64,000 bases of DNA. Origin: Cloeon dipterum. Taxonomy: Eukaryota; Arthropoda; Insecta; Ephemeroptera; Baetidae. Below, piece by piece: positions 1 to 26,567 of this stretch (the stretch's first letter is position 1; each line of letters starts with the position of its first letter). The notes below the pieces were generated by a model, which saw only the letters and a list, made by a program, of their open reading frames with translations, made no database searches and was not told where the DNA came from. The stretch lies in NCBI RefSeq assembly GCF_949628265.1, contig NC_088786.1, forward strand, positions 13,764,001 to 13,828,000, given 5' to 3'. Position numbers and translations under genes: made by a program.

Positions 1-15345
<15,345 letters not shown>

Positions 15346-15406
15346 TTCAAAGCCAATTTAAGCTTTCTGAGGCCTCGCTCGCAGAAGCGTCGCTCGGCCT
15401 CACTAA
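15346..15406 (-). other. kis: kis 5' UTR part of the start-codon exon
   Basis: On the minus strand a pyrimidine-rich tract ending in CAACAG (acceptor AG at 15407-15408) precedes 61 nt of leader, then the ATG at 15345. No in-frame ATG lies between the acceptor and the chosen start. The acceptor is inferred from sequence only. Confidence 0.65.
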
Positions 15407-18400
15407 CTGTTGACAGAATAAAAACAAAAATCCGATCAAAATAAAGCACTAGCAGATGTCATGATGGTAAGAAGGCTGGAAAATAATTCACAATGCTGAG
15501 CTGAAACTGTTCAGACGTTCTCAAGCCTGAAACCAAAGGGGAAAAGCTATACGCTTATGGCACTGGGAAAAGCACAAGCGATACAACCATTCCCGTTCGG
15601 GCACAGGAGCTCATCCCCCGGCGAATCCAGCAATGGTCTTGACTTCACACCTGCCAACTATACGCAAAAAATGTGTGTACAAGCTTCACGTCGATAATTA
15701 TTGTGTATCTTTGAACGTAGGCAATACTTTGCAGATTTACTTGAAATTTACGAACTTGATTTAATTTTATTGGAAACACAAAGTGAATGATTGCACTCAT
15801 GTTTACGTTTTAATTACAGTGTTCTTGTCTACAGTTTCAATCAAATGGACACTTGATCTATTCACAGAATTTTATAATTAAACTATCAAGTAGTCATAGC
15901 TTCTTTCGTGAAGTTTTTCCAAACATTTTTGTTTTAAATGTTTTGCACAATAACGTCGAATAATTAGATATGCAGGGAGCTCTGTAACTTTTTGTCATTT
16001 ATCATTCATTTGTTCTGATGAAGGGATTTTTATTAGCTACACTCAGTAAGTAGCATTACTCCATGTCAACAGTTTAATATGAAAATTCGAAGGTTAATCA
16101 TACTAATCAAGATTTATTGGAAATAGTTACAAATGCAGTCGATTACATGCGCAAATTTCATGCCAAGGAGGAACTACGAAATGTCAGAATGCTTCCATTT
16201 CATTGCAGCTCACGATTACATAAGAAAACGGGAAAAGTCGTGCGCCAGAGAGCTAAAAATCGGAGCGGGCAGATGGATTTTTGACTGCGTGGCTCACGCG
16301 TGACCAGTCGAAGTGGAGAGAAAGATAGAAACGGGAGAGACAAACAATCCATCAGAAAGATGGAGATCGAGTCAGTCAGACACAATACACACGGACAGAC
16401 ATTAGCTTTATTTATTGCACCTGCGCAATGAATGGTAATGGGGCCAAAGGATTAATGCCGCCGCCAACGCGAGCGGGTGAGCGACGGAGATGCTTCTCGC
16501 ATCACCCGCCGCGCTGCATCCTTTGATTGGCATCGGCACACCCCAAAACGCTCCAAATCAGAACAATTCATGGAATTTTTATCTTTCCTACTCCTCAGGT
16601 TCCATTTTAGCGCACAAGTTGCTAAGAGGGTATCATGGAGTAACTTAAATACTCTTTTATAATTGATTAATAAATTCCACCGCAAAAGAAATAATACTAA
16701 AGTAGTGATTCTTAGTAAACAATATTTTTTTATTGGCTTTTTAGTTGCAGCATGGCGCCCTTACTAGTCATATATATGGTGTGTACAGTTCTCTGTGGTT
16801 TATTATGAATATAGCAATTAAATGCCCAAGATCAGTAAAAGCCAAATAATAAAAATTAACATTACCTGACTCGGAGCATAATATCGTTTTTAACGAAAAT
16901 TCCTTAGTGAGGCGTGACTTTAAATTATTGATAAGGAACCAGATCTGATTTTACTGTTAATTTGGTAGATTTTAACTTTGCGCTGGCAGCAGCGGCCTGC
17001 CTGAAAGCTATTCCCATGTTGAGTTTGTACATGTGGCCGGTGTTTTGCTTTAGGCCGCGTGGCTTTCGATAAAATAATCAGTAGTTATACAGCACAATGG
17101 TTTTAGCTTTGCATTATTTGGAAAATGCAATAGTTACAATGCTCTTGAAAACAAATTAGTTTCTTGATCTTCACAATTAATTTTACCGTAGGAACACTTT
17201 GAGTGTATCCAACATAAATATACACAAATCGAATCTTACCACTAGCAAAATACTTGACATATTTTTTAAAGAGGGAGTGCACTTACCTTTAGAATATTAC
17301 ACCAGTTAAGTTTAATCATATCGTATACTGCAACATTTATGTGGAAACTGGTTCTTCTTGATCATGCTGCGATTCAAACTGCGAACAAATTAGACACAAT
17401 CAATGTATTCTTGCTGTAATTCACAAAGACAGCAAATTTTTTTACTTCAATACTTGAAGTTAACCCAAGTTTTCAACCCGAGCCAAAAAAGCGGAACTCG
17501 CAATAGCCGATAAAAGCTTTACTGCGGTAGCAGGAAAGTTCGATACACTGTGATAAAAATGAGTATACGGTTTGACAAAAAATAGAATTTAAATAGAGAA
17601 AAAGATGGCGAAGAGGGGGGAAAATTTCTAGCTCATTAGATTTTGGTTTCAATTTACTGGGATTTTAGAGTCTCTTGCGTGAATGTTTGACAGTTTCACA
17701 TCCAATGTTATAGTTCTAATGGAACAACAGTGAATACTGGCAAGTGTGTAGAATCCTAGCATGTTCATTATTTCGAAAGCTACAACCAGGATACACCGAA
17801 ATAAAAACTTTAAAATAAAGGGAAAATGATTTTTGTCAGACTTTTTATATCACGTCGTGAAAGAGAGCCTTATCAAAAACATTAAAATTGTTTATTTTTG
17901 AAGAGGTTAAATAATCACAAGAGTCTCAGGCCGTCATCCAAAGTCATGTAGTTTACTGGTTTTCGTTGAGGCTCAACAGTGAGCAAGCAGCGTTTAATTT
18001 TACGATTCATTATGAACAAAAAATTGTGTTTAAATTATCAAGATGTTCAGTTTAAGAAAAAAGCTTACTCTCTGAATAGAGAAACTACAGACAACCATTC
18101 GTGGTTTTGTAAGAGAATGAACAAAATCTTATCTGTTAAACGGTGGTATATAATATAATGTTTCAAAATTTATACAGAACTAATTTATTTAAATATCAGA
18201 TTGTATATAGATATTTCAACTTCTAGCTAGGAATTTTTGTTAAAACGGCGTAGAGGGTACAACATAGACCTTGATCAGTGCAGCCAAAATTTTTAAAGCG
18301 TTAATCCACGTTTTCTGGGTTTCCCTGCATGTACCCTGGCAATTCAAAATGGCAAATTGCACAAAAAAGGCCTAGGCCCACGATCGATACTGGCAGGAAG

Positions 18401-19338
18401 CGGCCGGCCTGTTGCGGCTGGGCGTCCCACCGGCCCCAAACGTAAACAGACGACGGACAGGTCGGACAAGCGAGCCAAGCAATGACTGCCGGCGGACGGC
18501 GGCGTCCCGCGCACGTCCGAGCTGGACGCCGGGACGCTGCGGGACGGAGCGTCCGGGGTCCGGAGACGTGTGCGAGGGCCTGTGTCACCACCGCGCTGTG
18601 TCAATCAAGCAACTCTCATTTCCCCCCTCTACTCCCGATCATATTAATCATTAAACCCTATCTCTGGCTCGCACCAAGCCGATTTTCCGGCGTCCGGCGG
18701 CCGCTCGCGGCCGAAAAGCGCGGCCGCCGGGAGTCCGCGGCCGGCGTTGACGCGCCGGGACGCTGCTAATTGCGACGCCCGGGTCGTCGGTGATGATCCG
18801 AGAACAATGAACTTTGGCGAGTGAACGCCATTCGCTGAGAAGTGTTTCGGCTTGGGTGCTTGCCTCGCCGTTCGATATCCCATCCACCCCAGTTATCACA
18901 CTCATTAGCCGATAAGTCGGTAATTACGCCGGCCCGCGGTCAACTTCCCTCTCTAAATCCGAGTACATACCTTTAAATTGCGCTTTTCGTCCTGCTTTCT
19001 ACATCTAAGCGCTTGTTTTATGCACAAATAACAAGAACTTTCTACCTTTCCACATAATATCGGTGCGACAGAATCGTGGAAAATACTGAAACTACGCTTC
19101 AAAGCCACGCGCTGATTCGACGTCTCGCGGCCGCTTGCTCTTGCTTGTCACGGAGCGCCGGCGAATTGCGCGCCGTGTAACATGGCGTCATCAAGAAATG
19201 TGGATGCCGTCGCAACCAATCAGAGCAAAGCATTTTCGTGCATGATAAATTCCGCCGAATTTTGGCGTCGATTTTGAGCCGGCGGCGCCGTTTTACGGCT
19301 TTCCGCGGCGCCGTCCACTGTCCGCAACAATTGCTTAC
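15407..19338 (-). other. Probable large kis 5' UTR intron, with a GC-rich island at about 18370-18960
   Basis: No coding exon is visible in this 3.9-kb stretch. Most is AT-rich, but 18370-18960 is strongly CpG-rich (repeated CGGCCG, GGCCGC and CGTCCGG words), unlike the surroundings. It could be an alternative promoter or a regulatory island. Donor-like AAAG|GTAAGTG on the minus strand at 17281-17290 might end an additional UTR exon. The intron call depends on the donor at 19339 being used. Confidence 0.5.
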
Positions 19339-19739
19339 CTCAGGTCGGGACGAGCTCGTGTAGTTCTCGAGTGATATGACTGCTTTTGCATCACCGGACA
19401 GCCGCCATATTATGTAATTGCTAGTCATAATAAGTCATAATTAATTTCACGTCATTCTCGCTGGTCTTGTTTTGCGATTTTCCATCTCTATACGACACTA
19501 TAAATCAAAAGAAACGATTATACCATTTTTCGTACGCACTACGTACTCGCTAAACACTCACAATCGAGACCAAGTGCAATTTTTGGTAATTTTTATGACC
19601 TTCTTACTCCAGTTGTACACTAATTACCACGAGAGGGCTCTGCTGCGCCAAAACAAAAAAATCGAGTGGAGGCGTCAAAATTTTAAAATTCACCACCCCT
19701 ATCGGGCAGTCGTAAGCCTTCTGAGTTGGATCATGTAAA
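19339..19739. promoter_or_regulatory. Putative bidirectional promoter of kis (minus) and the membrane-protein gene (plus)
   Basis: A near-consensus minus-strand donor, CTGAG|GTAAGCAA, has its GT at 19337-19338. It lies at the edge of a GC-rich block and can end a first non-coding kis exon (last base 19339). The plus-strand gene starts its ORF at 19740, so both transcription starts would fall within about 400 bp. I see no clear TATA box. Inferred from layout and splice signal only. Confidence 0.5.
19401..19411 (-). promoter_or_regulatory. YY1/Pleiohomeotic-type motif AATATGGCGGC
   Basis: The minus strand reads AATATGGCGGC, matching the YY1/Pho consensus AAnATGGCGGC. It sits in the presumed first exon of kis, where YY1 sites of housekeeping and chromatin genes are commonly found, just downstream of transcription starts. 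Confidence 0.55.
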
Positions 19740-20639
19740 ATGGTCCGGCTTTCCACCGCCTTCGCACAATTCATCGTGCATATTTGCTACTCGTGGGGGC
19801 TGCTGACTCTATTTACTTATCCATTCCATAGAAACGTGAAGAATCAACAACACCTGCCGGTCTTTTATGCCTTCGCCATTGGCTACATTTCATCATTTGT
19901 CGGATTTTTCAGATTTGGTTAGTTTGTTTTGTAAAAGAAAGAAAATTGTCATGTAAATTGTCCTGTTTATTTTTTAGTGAATTTTTGGACACCATCGGCG
20001 TATCATGTAACTTCACGAAATTAAATTAATTTTCCTGTTTACATACCCAGTTTACCGAATCTTTTAATCTAATCAGTCACATGAAGAGAGTTCAAATTGC
20101 TAATATATGAATTTGTTAAAATAATTTAGCACACCCATGGATGGAAGTAAGACTGCAGAACGTGGACTTGAAGGTGGCGGCCCTGTCTCAGTCCCTGTTT
20201 CCTGCCCTGGTTGCCACTGAACTTGTGCTGAAGCAGTGGCCTTCAATACTGCTACCACAGGACCACTTGATAAGACTGACTTGCCTCTTCATTATTCTGA
20301 TGGCTTCTTTCTGGCTCTACGAAAACCAGTCTTCCCAGAGGCACTGGCCTATTTTAATGATTGAAAAAGACACAATCACCACCAGGAAAATATTCGTAAT
20401 TATTACTAAAATTATATATAATTTAAAGTTGAATAATCTATCAATTTCAGGTCGCTCTGGCACTTGCCGTCTCAATTGTGAGTCAAAGCTTTGATGGCAT
20501 TGTCGGATCTGTCTTTTTGATGCTCGACTACCTCTTTGTTGGTACTGTGGGTCTCTTCTTTGAAGTGCCATCAAGAGACTTTCATTCCTACTTACAATGC
20601 TTCTGCAATTATCATATAATTCAGGCAGTCATTGAGTGA
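19740..20639 (+). CDS. Uncharacterised multi-pass membrane protein, 210 aa, three exons
   Basis: Exons 19740-19917, 20130-20395 and 20451-20639 join in phase (178+266+189 nt = 211 codons with stop). Splice sites are TTTG|GTTAGT, ATTTAG|CACACC, TTC|GTAATT and TTTCAG|GTCGCT. The start is the first ATG after an in-frame TGA 18 nt upstream. The protein has about six hydrophobic segments: near residues 7-27 (VHICYSWGLLTLF), 42-58 (FYAFAIGYISSFVGFF), 77-95, 104-124 (RLTCLFIILMASFWLY), and two near 146-190 (VALALAVSIVSQSF, VFLMLDYLFVGTVGLFF). I see no catalytic motif and cannot place it in a named family. It lies head to head with kis. ATTAAA at 20770 and AATAAA near 21209 could serve polyadenylation. 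The gene structure is well supported; the function is unknown. Confidence 0.8.
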
Positions 20640-23500
20640 TTTTCCAAGATTTGAAACGTGTATTACAATATTCCATTATTTCATAGACAAAGGTTCACAA
20701 AATGTGAAGAGATGATGCATTAAGCCATCATTTAAATGTTTATAATGAAGAATGTGATTAGTAATTTTAATTAAATGGTAAAATCTATACATATACCTCG
20801 AGACCCTTTATTTTTAATAATACCTTATAGCAAAAAATGATATATATGTAGTCATCACTTCACCGCAATCTTAAATATTAATGCTACTTTCCAAAATTAC
20901 AAGTGCAACATTAATCGAAGAGTAAAATGTATGAGCAAGGGAATTTTAGCGGGCATACAAGTTCTTGGAGGAGAATATAGATGTCACGGTGCGTTGAAAT
21001 CGAAGAATATTAATTTCGCTCTAGCGGCGGCATTCACAAGTAGGAAGCGACGTTCAAGTCACGCAGGTTGCATAACCCACCAGGTGTTCCAACGAAACAA
21101 CTTTACTAACATACAAACCCTTAACACAATTCTTGTAAAAAAGCAGACTATTTTATCTCTGCAAAATATAATGTACTTAATGGATATTTAATAAGTTTAT
21201 CTGAAGAAATAAACCCCAGTATAACTTGCAATTATTCAAATAATGAAGATTGTTTTAATTATGGTTGATAAAGTTTTTTCAGGACCTTCAAAAGCGAAGC
21301 TCCACAATTCCAGTTTTTAATGAATGTGAAGGATTTGTAAAAATTGTTTCGTTTTTGCACTACTTCATGGTATGTATTTCAAATGCACAAAAAATTAATC
21401 GTCATTGATATAAATTGAAATGGATGAACGCTAGAGAGTAGCTATAGATTACATCCCGTGGAGTTCAAGAAGAAAAGAGTTTCTGTATTTTCGTGCCAAT
21501 TATTCAATACATTTATTTCAACGCACTTAACTAAAAAAAAGCAATGATCGCTTTATGAAAAACATGGGAAATCTGGTTTAGTGCTATAATAACGTCCCGT
21601 CCAGAGAGAACGCACTTTTCTCTGGACATGCAGGCTGGCAGCTATGGTCAGCATGGATTTCATGCAAATTTATCAATTAGCAGAGCTCATTAAAGCAGCG
21701 TGTTGTTTCACGAAGCGGCAGCACGAGTTCCCCTCGGAGAGCAAGAGAGAGAGAGAAAGAGTGTATTCTGGTGAGGCTTTACACACCACCACGCCCTAGC
21801 CTAGTGTAAACCCTCATAGGTTCCACGCAAACCAACCAGGAGACCGTAGGAGGAGCCTCGGCTTTATTTATTCGGCTTTTTATCAAGCTTGTTTAATCGA
21901 TTTTAACTCTGATACCAAGTGCACTGGATTATTTCGCAACGAGAGCAGTCGCTGTTTCAAGTGCACAAATTATATTGTGCATGGAAATTGTCTGCAGTGC
22001 TCTCTATATTTAATGAATGGATTTTAAGTGAATTCAAAAAATCTAATTTGATATGGTGTTTTTGACATTATTTGATATACCCTTACCATGACTGATGTTG
22101 ACATTGATTTGCTCGAAAAGGATAGACAAACAATCTCTTTTTAAAATCTGTTTTTGCATCATGGGATATTGATTTTGATGATGCGAGATTGTGTGATAAA
22201 CCTGGGCTTGAAAATAGGAAAAATTTATTTTAATGTGACAAGATCACAAATATGTAGCAAATTAAATCACAAAACAGAAAATTGTTTGAGGAAGCATTTA
22301 AGATATTTGTTTTGAACATTTTACCTTTTCTGCAATTGAAATAAAGAAAACACCTCTTAATGTTTTTGTTTTCAGAGCTGTTAATTGATTTCCCGGTTTA
22401 AAAACTGGGAGAAAGCCATCGCGAAAGTCATCTAGTCAATATTAAACAATAGTTCGTAAACAAAAACATAATACCAAACCTGGCCTTGTAATTTACCTAA
22501 ACGAATCAAAGCCATAATGGCTGAAATTGCAATAAAAACTATTAGTGCTGGAAATTCGACGTCCTGTGACCAGCAGCGTAATTGAAAGAACAATAAAGTA
22601 ATAAATATGGTTTCGCGGGCCACAATACACAAGATTTCATCCTCGTTGATTAAGAGCGCTGTTATATATAATTTATTAATAAATTATGTACAATTTATTA
22701 ATAAATTATATTTCAATTTCCTGCGGCCGTATAATCTTGGAAAATGTCTCATACCATCAGAGTTGTAATATTTTCCTTCCAACTTAATATATTTGTCACT
22801 ATTTAAAGCACCCACATTAAATTTTATCTTTTCATTTTAAGAGATGTTTTGTGTTAATAATCAGATATGCCTTTAAACCTTTAAAACTATTATAAATTTG
22901 AATAAATTCTCTTAGTCTGCTGACATGATTAGAATTGACCAATAAAAGAGCAAAAAACGATAAATCGTCCAGTCTATAATATTTATAATCGCTTTGGACT
23001 GAAAAGACCCAACTTGATTATTTGTACGTTGTTAATTTCTTCTCTGCAGTCTGCGCGGAGCTGTTCACTTTCATTTCGGTAAACGCGGTAAACAAATTTA
23101 AATAACTCTTAATATTCGTATTTGCATGGTGTAGGTCGTCTCATACTGACTCAGCGCTCCTTAATTGTTACTTTTATACTTGATTTTAGCATAGATTTTT
23201 TAATCCTTTATTCTTTATAAAAGATTTATTAGACTAAAACAGTTATAATCATTTGAATCTTAAAATTTAAAAAAGAATTTAAATTAGACTGCATCCTTGT
23301 TGCCCAAAGTTATTTAAAAAACGAAACGCTAGTCTGGTTTTTAATTTCTCCGATCTCCGAGTGAAACCCCCATCCTCGAATAATATAATTTTTGCTCTTT
23401 AAAATGACCTTTTTAGCAGTGGAATAAAATCATTGAAATCTTCAAAAATTTGTCGCAGTCTATATTAAATGTAATTTACTCTGCAAACCAAGGAAAAGCA
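20640..23500. other. Intergenic region between the membrane-protein gene and CBF-beta
   Basis: AT-rich with a short (GA)n run at 21745-21761 (possible GAGA-factor-type sites) and a strong palindrome at 22666-22711. I see no supportable gene. Small ORFs at 20931-21191 and 22432-22632 have no recognisable features. Confidence 0.6.
22666..22711. repeat. Perfect AT-rich palindrome, 20-bp arms
   Basis: The arms 22666-22685 and 22692-22711 are exact reverse complements around the 6-nt centre ATGTAC. Each arm also contains a self-palindromic 16-mer (AATTTATTAATAAATT), so the block is both a direct and an inverted repeat. It may extrude as a cruciform; no function is evident. Confidence 0.85.
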
Positions 23501-23559
23501 CGATCGGTCGGTGCAGAAGTAATTTGAGTGAGCACACAAAACACCAGGCAGCAGGCAGA

Positions 23560-23983
23560 CGGTTTGGTATGGTTTGCAGCGCGGAGAGAGAGCGAGCGAG
23601 CGAGGTTAGGCAACCGGGCGCATTTGTGTGCGGCTGCTGCATAAGCCAAGGGTGGCATAGGCGTGGTTTGCGTGTGGGCCGTCTCTGGCCGCCTGCGTTC
23701 TGGCAGGGGAAGTGGAAGGCCTGGCCGTCGCGGTTCCTCTGGTTGCTAGCCATCTCTCCTGTTAGTCGCGGTTCCACTTGTGCGGTGAGTCGGTGAGTGT
23801 GCGTATGTGTGCATCGAGCCTGCCAGCCAGCCAGCGTCCTCAAAAGCCGAACCTGCGAGTGTACCTGATTTCCACCTTCTCTGCAACCTGTGCCAGTAGT
23901 GATATAACTTGACGACGAGTTTAATTAGCAAAGAACTACTTTGACAGGGGAGCTTCAACCCACGGACTTTCTCAAAAATTCAG
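23560..23983 (+). other. Putative 5' non-coding exon and promoter region of the CBF-beta gene
   Basis: A GC-rich block with GAGCGAGCGAG repeats leads to a good donor, TTCAG|GTATGT, with its last exon base at 23983. The next acceptor, GATTGCAG at 24417-24424, precedes the CBF-beta start exon. The transcription start is unknown, so the left edge is approximate. Confidence 0.5.
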
Positions 23984-24457
23984 GTATGTATGTTGAGGCA
24001 TTGAGGCAATAGTGAAAATATTATCTTATCACGGCGAATTTATTTCCTAAACCTGCGGGACGGACATTTTTTAAATCCTTGAAATTCTCTCTTATGAAAA
24101 AACAGCAAAGAATTTGCTACGAAGTTCTATAAACATAAGTAGTGTATTAAAATCCGAGCATATTTTTGCAATACCATCAAAACGTTTTTGGTTATACATT
24201 GTAACTTAAAGCATACTAAAAAGTCAAGGGATGCAATTAAAAACCAATTCTTCATTTGGATTTAAGGCTCGCATGAGGGTAGTAATTATATTTTTTTCGA
24301 AAGAAATTTAATCAAATTCGTTATCAGCCCATTGCAATGGCATTAGCTGTGAGGGCGACTGTTGACGGTTTGCGGGGAGGCGCGCTCATGGTTTTATTAA
24401 GTCTGGTTTTGTGTGCGATTGCAGGCAGAAGGTGACCGAGGCGGCCACACGGCCAGC

Positions 24458-26567
24458 ATGTGGGGACCACGCCCATGTGACCCGGCGGCTGCGGCCGCAC
24501 TTGCGGGAATGTTACCCTTTGAGACGACCATCGGCCTCTACGAACAGCCGAAACCGCGCTTCATGTTTAAAATGCCGCGTGTTGTGCCAGACCAAAAGTC
24601 CAAATTCGATTCAGATGAACTCTTCAGAAGACTCAGCAGAGAGAGCGAGGTTAGTAACTTTTTTGACTTTCTTGTCATAATAATTGTAACTTTGACAGTG
24701 TTTGTTAATTAAAAATATTTTTTGATAACATTGTTTGAGCTATGGAACAGATTTTCTCGAATAGCTGCACTTTAAATTATTACTTATAAAGGATCATTTC
24801 TGCGTGTTATTGTTGGGAGAAAATATCAAGTTTCGGGTTTCGGGTGGCACTATTCGCGTCTAAATTTAGGTGCGAAAAGGAGCTAGAGGACACAGCAACA
24901 CACCCTAAATTAGGTGCGGATAGGGGCTAGAGTGTTCTATGATTCTATTCACTCCAAATTTAGGTGCAAATGTGTATAGATGTAGCTAATTTTTTTGTTT
25001 TGTAGACACATATATACATTGTACGCTTTATTCTCTGTTAAAAGCTACTCTATATGCGAGAAAGAAAGCTCAATTTAAGTGCAAAAAATGTAACTCAAAT
25101 TGAAATCAGATATGGATTCATGAAAGAAATAGAATTTTTGTTCTGGAAGCATTGGACATTTCACCATGCTGCAGCACGTGTCTGTTTTTGCCTGATTATA
25201 TTATTTTCCTAAAAAAAATGTGAATCAAATAGTTCTCTGCAAAGCAGGTCGACAGAATCCTTGCTATGTGACCTTTCAACTGGTGCAAATTTAACCGGTA
25301 TATTTTTCAAGGAAATGACGTTTACGCTTCAACTTCCTTTAATGTTTTTCATTTCACTCTTGTTGTTTTGTTTTACAATCTCTTTCCTCTTTGCCTGTCA
25401 TTGGTAACAAAGATCTTAAATAGTTTTTGTGTGTCTGCTTGGAGGATACATCCGGGCTAGATTAATTAATTAGAGGAGGAAACTTCTGTGCTTTCCGACA
25501 GACGTCTAAGAAATGAGAGATGCGTCATGCAGCGCGAGTGATTCGCTACGAACTCCAATCTGGATACAAAAACCCTGACTGATTACATTTATTTTATTAT
25601 TTCAACTAATTATATAAACATCTATTTCGTTCAAATTTGAAAGCCCACACAAATAAATTTCTTTGCAGACTACATTTTATAGCGCAGTAAAAATGGAACA
25701 ACCTTGCAATGTTTCACAAAATTTTGTATTGTACGGCTCTCAATATTAGAAAATTTGAGGACCATAATTTACAAAAAGCATTTAAAATTACTATGTTATT
25801 TGGTTTGATTTAAAAAAATCAATCGAATATAAAATCCTGTTCTTTAACAACTGTTATTTAATGTTGATTGCTTCCATTCGGTTGTTGAAGGTTCGCTACA
25901 CAGGATTCAGAGATCGACCCTTGGAGGAACGCCAAGTGAGGTTTCAAAATGGCTGCCGGGAGGGACACACGGAAATTGTAAGTACGCCGAGGGTGTTTGT
26001 GCTGTGCAATGCCGAGGGGGTGTATCGTGATGCTGCTGCTGCTCGCACAGCAGAGAGGATCCCTGGGGCGATATTTAGTAGCTTTAGGGTAAAAAGCGCA
26101 TGAGCATGAAAGAGCTCATCGATTTTTGACTCCTGAGACCCTCACTGCAACGGATGTGGATGTTCTCTCGGAATTTGCCGCACTCATTCTGCGAGCAAAA
26201 TTCCATATCCTTCAAAATTGCCCGATTCCTAATTTAAAATAAAAAATCCACAGCCATAGTAATATAATAAAATTACTTCTTGTTGTTAGTGGGAATTTTA
26301 CAAAACTTGAGGAGTTTAAGGACCCCTAAATTATTTGACAATTTGTTTTGAAAACAAGGGCATAAAAAATGAAAATGAAACGAGCTGTTGAAATATAAAA
26401 TGCAACTATACATGTTCACAATATTACTATACGGTGTGTTATTGTTGTTTTTGCAGGCATTTGTGGCCACTGGCACAAACCTCCAACTTGTTTTCAACCC
26501 AGTCATTAATGGCTATGCAGTGCCCGACCTTGGCAGAGAGTGCGACTTCGACAAGGAAATTGGCAAG
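24458..26567 (+). CDS. CBF-beta exons 1-3
   Basis: The start exon encodes MWGPRPCDPAAAAALAG, then the conserved core up to LSRESE, ending at GAG|GTTAGT. Exon 2 (VRYTGFRDR to GHTEI) lies between TTGAAG and GTAAGT. Exon 3 (AFVATGTNLQ to FDKEIGK) lies between TTGCAG and GTAATG. The ATG at 24458 is the only in-frame Met between the acceptor at 24424 and the conserved core, apart from internal Met residues in that core. Confidence 0.93.

Noticed and set aside
20931..21191. 86-codon plus-strand ORF after the membrane-protein gene
   Set aside because: No homology recognised and no supporting signals.
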